Source of the DNA: Vagococcus allomyrinae
Lineage (GTDB): Bacteria; Bacillota; Bacilli; Lactobacillales; Vagococcaceae
DNA: 64,000 nucleotides
NCBI RefSeq assembly: GCF_017829975.1
Contig: NZ_JAEEGA010000002.1
Span: 234,357 to 298,356, forward strand
Direction of reading: 5' to 3'
Each line of letters starts with the position of its first letter. The stretch's first letter is position 1. Positions 42,934 through 50,160 of this stretch are shown piece by piece. The notes under the pieces are model-generated. The model searched no databases. It was given only the letters and a program-made list of their open reading frames with translations, and was not told the origin of the DNA. The position numbers and the translations under genes are program-made.

Positions 42934-43548
42934 CTAGAGCTTAAGCCATAAAGCAGGCCGCACACCGCCTGTACATTTGCCATCACTGATATTACCTTTT
43001 AAAACATTGTTCCCTTGTATGCCGATATTGCCATCCGTTCCATGAACATACACGGCCTTTAGATTCACACGACCAGGTGAGCGTAGCCACCACCACCAAC
43101 ATCCGTTTTTCCCGTGAAGTTTCGCTAGTCGCTTATGATTATTTTCATCTTTTCGTTCAAACCAATATCGCTGGTTTTTCCCTGGGTTGTTCAGTTTTGA
43201 ACTGCTATCACCAAAATAAAGACAGGCGACTTCCTGAAGACTTAATAAAAAGATTCGATCTTCTGTCTCAACGCCACCATTAGTTTTATACCAGTGATTA
43301 TCTTCATTTTGATTGGTTACTGGTATAATTCTCGCTTGATCTTCGTTTGTGAATGCATGTAAAAACTCGCCATTTAAATAATTTCTCAAAGCGCAATCTG
43401 CCCAAGTAATGTCTTCATAGGCATCATGGTAAGCTCGCTGATCTATAATCGTTTCTGTAATTAGCAATATCGCATCTGCTTGCTGATCTAAAATGCGCCA
43501 GTCATAGCCACCAAATGTTAGCAGCGAACCAATTTTATCGTTTTTCAT
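42934..43548 (-). CDS. DUF6273-type protein
   Basis: The 204 residues contain GGYDWRILDQQADAILLITE, WWWWLRSPG and the terminal GGVRPALWLKL, the pattern of DUF6273 domains found in secreted and cytoplasmic proteins of firmicutes. There is no signal peptide, so it is probably cytoplasmic. Function is unknown. It lies alone between the van operon (convergent) and WxL cluster B. Confidence 0.7.
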   Translation of the reverse strand: MKNDKIGSLLTFGGYDWRILDQQADAILLITETIIDQRAYHDAYEDITWADCALRNYLNGEFLHAFTNEDQARIIPVTNQNEDNHWYKTNGGVETEDRIFLLSLQEVACLYFGDSSSKLNNPGKNQRYWFERKDENNHKRLAKLHGKNGCWWWWLRSPGRVNLKAVYVHGTDGNIGIQGNNVLKGNISDGKCTGGVRPALWLKL

Positions 43549-43860
43549 TGTAATCTCCCTTTTAAATTTAGGACTATTCTTGATCTTAATATGTAAATGT
43601 AGTCTTATTTTTCTGTGTTATTACCAAATATAATACCATAACACGTATCGCCAATGAACAGAAAATGATGAGTATAACGATGTTAACCGTTCCCTTCACG
43701 TTAGTAGGTAATACACCCATCCCACAATTAAACTGACACTAACCAATACTTTTTTCATAAACAATTTTCCTCAAATACATATGATCCATATAGACCTAGG
43801 AGTACTTAGACCTCTGGTTAAATCTATTGTTTAGACGTTGCCCTTTCCCGTCCGTCTCTA
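43549..43860. other. intergenic region with a possible 20-residue hydrophobic peptide
   Basis: On the minus strand, ATG at 43758 opens a 20-residue frame (MKKVLVSVSLIVGWVYYLLT) ending at 43696, with GAGGAAAA ahead of it. It might be a short membrane or signalling peptide or just chance. Nothing else is seen. Confidence 0.25.
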
Positions 43861-44877
43861 TTAATTTTTGATAATCACGATATATAACACGCCTGTCCCA
43901 ACAATCAATAGACCGACAATAACCACAATGATTAACCAACTACTATTTTGTTTTGTCGCATCTTGACTAGTTTCTACTGCTGGTTTGTCAGTTTTCTCTG
44001 CTTCAATTGTAAAATCTTCCACCCACTGCCAACTTTCATCTCCTACCTTAACCGTGGTTTTAGTTTGATATTCACCACTGTCCAACTCAACATCTAACGG
44101 AATACTCATCACAGAATTAGGGGCCATCTTAACTTTTTCCAATCGCTGTTCTCCGAGAACCTTCTCTGAGTCTTTCGGCGTGACTAATGTTTCAACGGTC
44201 ATCTCTTTAATGATCCGTGGCGCTTGGTTACTGAAATTCAAACTCACGATAGGCTTACTTTTGGCCTCTACTGTTGTATCCATCGATTCAAATGCAAAGG
44301 CGGGAAGCTCTTCAGTTTCCCTTATCGAAACTGAATAAACATAAGCATATTGATTATTGATGGAAACCGACTCGTTTAACGTCTTCGTTTCATCAACTTC
44401 TTGTTCTAACTGTACCCCACCTAAAATCACCCCTTGAATTGAGTCAGTTGGCATTTTAAGAGACATCTTTAAGGTTGTTTTGCCATTTTTAGGTAACTTA
44501 ACACTAGCGGGTGCCTTGAGAATATCTGTCAATCCGTATGTCAAATTTTCTGTATTGGGATGCTCGCTCGGTCCATAATCAATCACTCCTGCTCCTGTTG
44601 TGGTAGCATTGTTGATGCTAACATTAATGATTAAGTCTTGATCTGTCAAATTAGTCAGTTCGGTTTCTAATACTTGCTCCTGACCTTTCTCCATCTTTAA
44701 ATCAAAGAAATCCCCTTCTTTGAGTTGGTTTTCTGGTACTTTGTTCGCATAGGTAAAACTCATGCCCGTTTCTTCATTTTTTTCAGCAGCGTCTGCTCCC
44801 GTCGCTAAACAAAATCCTAAACCAGCAATGGTTAAAGCGCCTAAAATACTCCTTTTTATCACTCTCATAGCCGTCAC
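43861..44877 (-). CDS. DUF916/DUF3324 (WxLIP) surface protein, second of cluster B
   Basis: The 338 residues have a signal peptide (about 1-30), DUF916 (about 35-170, FFDLKMEKGQEQVLETELTN), a DUF3324-like region to about 290, and a C-terminal membrane segment (about 312-333). It has the same architecture as the protein at 46189. It directly follows the signal peptidase gene by six bases, so the last three or four genes of cluster B share a transcript. Confidence 0.8.
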   Translation of the reverse strand: MTAMRVIKRSILGALTIAGLGFCLATGADAAEKNEETGMSFTYANKVPENQLKEGDFFDLKMEKGQEQVLETELTNLTDQDLIINVSINNATTTGAGVIDYGPSEHPNTENLTYGLTDILKAPASVKLPKNGKTTLKMSLKMPTDSIQGVILGGVQLEQEVDETKTLNESVSINNQYAYVYSVSIRETEELPAFAFESMDTTVEAKSKPIVSLNFSNQAPRIIKEMTVETLVTPKDSEKVLGEQRLEKVKMAPNSVMSIPLDVELDSGEYQTKTTVKVGDESWQWVEDFTIEAEKTDKPAVETSQDATKQNSSWLIIVVIVGLLIVGTGVLYIVIIKN

Positions 44878-44883
44878 TCCTTT

Positions 44884-45489
44884 TTAATAATTTTTGATAG
44901 TATCCAGTGGGTATATCCTCGTTGTCACTATACCGATAATTTCTGATTGTTTAACAAACTGGTACTCACGGCTATCTGTGGCAGCTTGTCGATTATCTCC
45001 CAAAACAAAATAATAGCCTGACGGCACTCTGGACTTGCCTGTCAATTCCTCTAAAGTAAAATCCGCTGTCAGATAACCTTCGACTAATTCGGCTTTACGA
45101 TTATTTAGATAGCGCTCGCTTTTCCCTTGGCCATTGACAAACAACTGGTCATCCTGATAATAAATCTCATCACCTGGTACACCAATCACCCGTCGAACTG
45201 ATCGTTCATTTGTCTTATTTGGCGTCTTCAGATAAATCAATTCAAATCGTTTAGGCTGTTGTTTAGCGATTACTAACACATCACCATTAGAAACCTCTGG
45301 CATCATTGAATAGCCGGTCATCTTGCCAAAAGAAAAAAACAACGAGCCTACACCAACTAGAATGACAACCATCATTAAAAAAGCTAACCCTAGTGCTTTT
45401 AATTTGCGTATTCTATCAGTTGAACGAGACTTTTTCTGATGACGCGACGTCACCGAACTCTTTCGTGTTCTTTTTCTTTTTTTTGCCAT
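44884..45489 (-). CDS. signal peptidase I-like protein with Arg at the usual catalytic Lys
   Basis: The 201 residues have a very basic N-terminal tail, one membrane segment (about 32-53) and the SPase I domain. GYSMMPEVSNGD holds the catalytic Ser. The usual (Y)xKRxIGLPGD motif reads SVRRVIGVPGD, so Arg takes the place of the Lys general base. GYYFVLGDNRQAATDSRE forms the later conserved box. A signal peptidase inside a WxL cluster suggests dedicated processing of its products. Loss of the Lys might make it inactive or altered. Confidence 0.75.
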   Translation of the reverse strand: MAKKRKRTRKSSVTSRHQKKSRSTDRIRKLKALGLAFLMMVVILVGVGSLFFSFGKMTGYSMMPEVSNGDVLVIAKQQPKRFELIYLKTPNKTNERSVRRVIGVPGDEIYYQDDQLFVNGQGKSERYLNNRKAELVEGYLTADFTLEELTGKSRVPSGYYFVLGDNRQAATDSREYQFVKQSEIIGIVTTRIYPLDTIKNY

Positions 45490-45511
45490 TCACCAACACC
45501 TCATATTCAGC

Positions 45512-46183
45512 CTATTGTTTCTGAGCCAAAGATTTTTCATCCACTTGATAAAAAGCTAAGACTTTGTTTTGACTTTCTTCGACTCGTTCAATGTCTTGTA
45601 TGTAACTATGCAATAATTCCTGGTCTTCTTTCAGCACCTCGGCTTTTTGCGAGGCCAAGTTAACTCCTAACTGTCCCATACGTGCATAATAACGGTTTAA
45701 CAGTAATTGAGATTCTTTTGTTCCTCGATCACTGCCTTTTTTTGATGAAAAACTAGCCATTCGTACTGCTAATGTATGGATATTAGCATTTAGCTTCTCG
45801 TCATTCTCACTACTTTCTATGGCATTCAGTTGCTCGGTCATCTGATCAAGTAAGTAATACCCCGTCACAATATTCTCCGTATCTGCTGCTGTCATATTCG
45901 TCATTTGATAGTACTTCGCATAACCACCGATCCCACTGATCACAAGTGTCATGAGCAACAACCAACTCCCACTTTTAAATGCAGATTTTTGCGTTTTCGT
46001 GTAACGATTTTTTTGGCGACGCCACTTTTTTTTAGCAGATCTGCCTGTTGGCTTTCCTCCTAGCTTCCTTAGCTGAGAGCGAGCCCGAAGACTCGCTGCA
46101 AATGATAGAATCAGTAGTAACAGGCAGATAATTCCTAAGGATATGGCGCCGATAATGAGCCAATCTAAGTTAATCATAACCAA
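45512..46183 (-). CDS. membrane protein of WxL cluster B, unknown function
   Basis: The 223 residues have two hydrophobic segments (about 6-30 and 70-88), with a very basic loop between (GKPTGRSAKKKWRRQKNR) and a helical outer domain rich in Gln, Asn and Glu (about 95-215). The helical part may form a coiled coil. Genes on both sides are five to 23 bases away. No domain is recognised. Confidence 0.6.
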   Translation of the reverse strand: MVMINLDWLIIGAISLGIICLLLLILSFAASLRARSQLRKLGGKPTGRSAKKKWRRQKNRYTKTQKSAFKSGSWLLLMTLVISGIGGYAKYYQMTNMTAADTENIVTGYYLLDQMTEQLNAIESSENDEKLNANIHTLAVRMASFSSKKGSDRGTKESQLLLNRYYARMGQLGVNLASQKAEVLKEDQELLHSYIQDIERVEESQNKVLAFYQVDEKSLAQKQ

Positions 46184-46188
46184 ACCTC

Positions 46189-47253
46189 CTATTTTTTACG
46201 TTTTTTTGAACTCGTCGTACCTTTCTTCTTGCTTACGAGGCGAATAACAAAGATTCCTCCTGCCACAACTGACAAGCCAGCAACAACAATCAAAGCAATC
46301 ATCTTCCAATTTAAACCGCGTTCTTGCACAATATTCACATCACCTTGGTTAAACTTATCCGCATCTTCATCGGTAATCTCAAAATCTTCTACCCATTTCC
46401 ATTCTTTATCACCATTAGAAGCTGTTACGGTAGCAGTGTATTTCCCAGCGACCATCTCTTCACCAGCTAAGCTGACAGGGTAAGACATTAACGTATTTGG
46501 CGCCATGCTCATATTCGCCTTTTTGCTTTCATACAGAACTTCTTCACTACCTTTTTTTGTTATCATCGCATCTAAAGTTAAATTTTCAACTTTGACCGCT
46601 GTCGTATTGGCCACATCTAAGAAAATAGCATTCTTATAATTAGCTAATTCAGGATAAACTTTTTGAAGTGCCAATTCTGGGCTGATCTCTTTGTCAGTCA
46701 TTGACAATGTAACACCGAAAAGATAGGCTACTTTATTAACGATCGTCTGGCCACCTTCACCACTTCCTTCAGCCTCTACTTGCCCAGCCTTTTGCATTTC
46801 AATTCCACCTGTGACAATGCCATCGTAAGCAATTTCTGGCATCTTAATCGCCAAGATCAAATCGGCCTTCCCTTTTGCAGGGACCTTGATAGAATCAGGG
46901 ATCGTCACTAAATCTGGTAAGTCATACTCCATAGATGAGTCTTTTTTAAAAGCACTTGGGCCATATTCTAAAATACCATTGCCGTTGGTACGTGCACCAT
47001 TTAGCGATAAATCAATGGTTATTTCTTCGTCACTGTAATTTTCGAGTTCAACGGTTACTTCTTGTTCTTGCTTAGGATTCATCTTTAATTTCAGTGCCCC
47101 ACCTGGTGTTAGCTGATTCTCTGGGTAATTAATTTTGTAACTATAACCTGTTGATTCAACTGCATTCTCAACCTCATCGGCCTGAACCAATGTTGGCAAT
47201 GCTCCTACTGCTAAAACTGCTAATGTCATCAATATTTGTTTTAATTTAATCAT
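46189..47253 (-). CDS. DUF916/DUF3324 (WxLIP) surface protein, first of cluster B
   Basis: The 354 residues have a signal peptide (about 1-25), DUF916 (LKMNPKQEQEVTVELENYSD region), a DUF3324-like domain, a membrane segment (about 318-340) and a basic end (SKKKGTTSSKKRKK). It is expected to bind the WxL proteins encoded upstream. It is close in sequence to the protein at 43861, so the pair probably arose by duplication. Confidence 0.8.
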   Translation of the reverse strand: MIKLKQILMTLAVLAVGALPTLVQADEVENAVESTGYSYKINYPENQLTPGGALKLKMNPKQEQEVTVELENYSDEEITIDLSLNGARTNGNGILEYGPSAFKKDSSMEYDLPDLVTIPDSIKVPAKGKADLILAIKMPEIAYDGIVTGGIEMQKAGQVEAEGSGEGGQTIVNKVAYLFGVTLSMTDKEISPELALQKVYPELANYKNAIFLDVANTTAVKVENLTLDAMITKKGSEEVLYESKKANMSMAPNTLMSYPVSLAGEEMVAGKYTATVTASNGDKEWKWVEDFEITDEDADKFNQGDVNIVQERGLNWKMIALIVVAGLSVVAGGIFVIRLVSKKKGTTSSKKRKK

Positions 47254-47371
47254 AAAACTAGCTCCTTCTTTTTACAATTTTTTTGTTATTTAATTTTGCT
47301 TTTTTTTTAGGCTCTCAGCAACTTCGACAATCACTTGTATACCGGAGTTGCTCAAAGCCGAACAGCTGATC

Positions 47372-47406
47372 AATAACTCCAGTGGACTATGGTCCACTGA
47401 GTTATT
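47372..47406. other. hairpin between the WxL and DUF916 genes
   Basis: Fourteen paired bases with one bulge (aataactc + agtgga / tccact + gagttatt) close a six-base loop. There is no T run on the minus strand. It could protect the abundant WxL messages or reduce read-through into the DUF916 genes. Confidence 0.45.
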
Positions 47407-47450
47407 CTCAACTTAGTTACTACTGGGCTATTGAGCGTTCGATAAATGGC

Positions 47451-48191
47451 TTAGTCTAAGTTTGCGATCGTCCATGTGATATCTGCTGTGTACTCTTCGT
47501 CTACTGAAAGTGGTGTCGACGCTGGCACTGTTAAGATAACTGATTTATCCATGTTAGCATCTGTTGAAGTTCCATACTCAACGGTATAGGTTCCCCAACC
47601 TTTGCCTGCTGCTGCATTGGCAACGGGAGCTGATGTGCCATCAGATTCTAATAAAACTGTCGCATTTGTTTGGATCTCGCCTTTATCGGCTTGATCAGAA
47701 TTTAAAAACGGATTTGCAAATGAGATTGTTGCGCCACCAATTTCGTCTTGAGTTGTTTCACTTGTAAATTTCTTCGTCATGGCCGCCGATAATTGCCAGC
47801 CTTGTTTAGTGGAGCCAGAACGTTTATCTGTCACTTGGACGTAATTACCACGCTCAACTTTCTCACCATCTTTTGTAATGGTCGTTGCTTGTGCTTCATA
47901 AACACCCGCATTGGCTGAAGGAGTTAAGGTTTGTTCGCCAAATTTAAGAACTGAAACAAAATCAACTGACAACGGTCCTTGTTCTGTTTGGGTCGTGCCT
48001 TCACCTGGATCAACTTCTACTTCTTTGCCTGGATCTTCTGGATCTGTTGGACCTGTAATAGATTTGTCTTCTAAGAAGGTCACCGTTCCTTTACCAGTTA
48101 AGTCTTCACTTGCGGCCAAAGCTTGGGGAGCTACCATTCCTAATGCTAATGATCCTAATAATACTGCACCTGCTAATTTTTGTAATTTCAT
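47451..48191 (-). CDS. WxL-domain surface protein, copy 1 of a tandem pair
   Basis: The 246 residues have a signal peptide (about 1-26), an acidic Pro/Glu linker, and a WxL domain with KQGWQLSAAM (WxL motif) and the final DITWTIANLD. It is nearly identical to the next gene: only three residues differ (Asp/Glu in the linker, Glu/Asp and Thr/Ser later). AGGAGG precedes the ATG. It probably binds the wall through WxL. Confidence 0.85.
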   Translation of the reverse strand: MKLQKLAGAVLLGSLALGMVAPQALAASEDLTGKGTVTFLEDKSITGPTDPEDPGKEVEVDPGEGTTQTEQGPLSVDFVSVLKFGEQTLTPSANAGVYEAQATTITKDGEKVERGNYVQVTDKRSGSTKQGWQLSAAMTKKFTSETTQDEIGGATISFANPFLNSDQADKGEIQTNATVLLESDGTSAPVANAAAGKGWGTYTVEYGTSTDANMDKSVILTVPASTPLSVDEEYTADITWTIANLD

Positions 48192-48251
48192 TATAATATT
48201 TCCTCCTAGAATTTTTCTGTTTTTTTAGTTTATTAAGTCTTAATTGATGAA

Positions 48252-48992
48252 CTAGTCTAAATTAGCGATCGTCCATGTGATATCTGCTGTGTACTCTTCG
48301 TCTACTGAAAGTGGTGTCGACGCTGGGACTGTTAAGATAACTGATTTATCCATATTAGCATCTGTTGAAGTTCCATATTCTACTGTATAGGTTCCCCAAC
48401 CTTTGCCTGCTGCTGCATTAGCAACGGGGGCTGATGAACCATCAGATTCTAATAAAACTGTCGCATTTGTTTGGATGTCACCTTTATCGGCTTGATCAGA
48501 ATTTAAAAATGGATTTGCAAATGAGATTGTTGCGCCACCAATTTCGTCTTGAGTTGTTTCACTTGTAAATTTCTTTGTCATGGCCGCCGATAATTGCCAG
48601 CCTTGTTTAGTGGAGCCAGAACGTTTATCTGTCACTTGGACGTAATTACCACGCTCAACTTTCTCACCATCTTTTGTAATGGTCGTTGCTTGTGCTTCAT
48701 AAACACCAGCGTTTGCTGATGGAGTTAAGGTTTGTTCGCCAAATTTAAGAACTGAAACAAAGTCAACTGACAATGGTCCTTGTTCTGTTTGGGTCGTGCC
48801 TTCACCTGGATCAACTTCTACTTCTTTGCCTGGCTCTTCTGGATCTGTTGGACCTGTAATAGATTTGTCTTCTAAGAAGGTTACCGTTCCCTTACCAGTT
48901 AAGTCTTCACTTGCGGCCAAAGCTTGGGGAGCTACCATTCCTAATGCTAATGATCCTAATAATACTGCACCTGCTAATTTTTGTAATTTCAT
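48252..48992 (-). CDS. WxL-domain surface protein, copy 2 of a tandem pair
   Basis: The same 246-residue protein as the gene at 47451 apart from three conservative changes. The ATG homologous to that copy is at 48992; an extra ATG three bases earlier exists in this copy only. The intergenic segment with AGGAGG is also repeated. Recent duplication or ongoing gene conversion explains the identity. Raising the amount of this WxL protein is the simplest use. Confidence 0.85.
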   Translation of the reverse strand: MKLQKLAGAVLLGSLALGMVAPQALAASEDLTGKGTVTFLEDKSITGPTDPEEPGKEVEVDPGEGTTQTEQGPLSVDFVSVLKFGEQTLTPSANAGVYEAQATTITKDGEKVERGNYVQVTDKRSGSTKQGWQLSAAMTKKFTSETTQDEIGGATISFANPFLNSDQADKGDIQTNATVLLESDGSSAPVANAAAGKGWGTYTVEYGTSTDANMDKSVILTVPASTPLSVDEEYTADITWTIANLD

Positions 48993-49042
48993 CATACTAT
49001 TTCCTCCTAGAATTTTTCTGTTTTTTGTACTGCTTTATCATG

Positions 49043-49834
49043 CTATGACAACTCGGCTATTGTCCAAGTTAACACCGTTGTGTATTTGACCGGATCTTTT
49101 ATTGTTTTTCCCGGCACGAACAATGAGATTGCTTCATTTTTAAACGTTGGTTTATTGGTTAACGGGTCAGTTAGGGCTGAACCATCTGCATTTAGACGTG
49201 GTTTTAGCGTGCTTTCACTGCCCTCTGTTTCACCTGATGAACCAAATTGAATGGCCCATGTACCATTGCCTTTGCCCCGTTCAGCAGTTGCGATGGGATA
49301 AGAGGCGCCGATTTGATTAATTTCAATGGCATCCTTCATAATCGTCGGTTGAAGCTGCTGACCCATAGTGGAATTCGCCCATTGTTTGTCTAGGGACAGA
49401 ACGGCTCCTTTTAATTCTTTGTTTTTAGTTGTACTGTTTGAAAATTGTGTTTCTTGCTTGACGGTTAACTCCCAACCTGCCACTGTGCCACGGTTATCTG
49501 TGACTTGAACATAATTGGCTCGGGCCGGCGTCTCATCCTTAAATAACTGAGCGTCAGCAAAATAAGTCTGATCGTCTTTTGAAATAGCTTGAGCGCCAAA
49601 ATTAAATTTTGGGACTAAATCCAAGCGTAGCGGCCCCTCTGTCTTAATAATCGGTTCAGCAGGCTCCACCACTTCACCTGGTTTTTCAGGATCAATCGGT
49701 GGTGTTTCACTATCACTTGAATGAAATGTGACTGTCCCTTTGCTAGTTGTTCCTTGAGCTTCAGCAGTCGTCGTTATTAGACCACTTAAGGCCAGAAGTG
49801 TGACTAATGCGAAAGTAGTACATTTAATCTTCAC
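49043..49834 (-). CDS. WxL-domain surface protein, 263 residues
   Basis: It starts with GTG at 49834, with GGAGG six bases ahead. A signal peptide (about 1-26) and an acidic linker precede a WxL domain with VAGWELTVKQ (a W-x-L motif) and the final VLTWTIAELS. It is clearly related to, but more divergent than, the two short paralogues downstream. It overlaps the LPXTG gene by 11 bases. Confidence 0.85.
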   Translation of the reverse strand: MKIKCTTFALVTLLALSGLITTTAEAQGTTSKGTVTFHSSDSETPPIDPEKPGEVVEPAEPIIKTEGPLRLDLVPKFNFGAQAISKDDQTYFADAQLFKDETPARANYVQVTDNRGTVAGWELTVKQETQFSNSTTKNKELKGAVLSLDKQWANSTMGQQLQPTIMKDAIEINQIGASYPIATAERGKGNGTWAIQFGSSGETEGSESTLKPRLNADGSALTDPLTNKPTFKNEAISLFVPGKTIKDPVKYTTVLTWTIAELS

Positions 49835-50144
49835 TTGACCCCTCCTTACTTCGTCGTTGTTTCCAAAACCATATCCCGACTAGCAAGATGATACCTGCTC
49901 CCACTAAGTAAGAAGATGTCTTTTTTTCGCCAGTTTGAGGTAAGCTCAAGTGTTTTGTAGGGATCTTGCCAGACTGTGTCACTGATTCCTCAGACTCTGG
50001 CTTCTGAGAAGGACCGCTGTCTTCATAATAGAAGGCTACTTCGCCTCGATTACCAGCACTACCAGCAAACGTATTTAATGGAAATGCCATGAATACAGCA
50101 AGGGCAACGCTTATTAATACTATCGTAACTTTGTTTCTGCTCAA
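49824..50144 (-). CDS. small LPXTG protein of WxL cluster B
   Basis: From the TTG at 50144 the protein has a signal peptide, a short Ser/Glu/Pro stalk, LPQTGE, a hydrophobic segment and a basic tail (KQRRSKEGSSED). Sortase anchoring is expected. An earlier TTG at 50168 overlaps the upstream gene but lacks a ribosome site, whereas GAAAGGG stands about eight bases before 50144. Its place in the cluster matches the small protein of cluster A. Confidence 0.7.
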   Translation of the reverse strand: MSRNKVTIVLISVALAVFMAFPLNTFAGSAGNRGEVAFYYEDSGPSQKPESEESVTQSGKIPTKHLSLPQTGEKKTSSYLVGAGIILLVGIWFWKQRRSKEGSSED

Positions 50145-50160
50145 TGATTTCACCCTTTCT

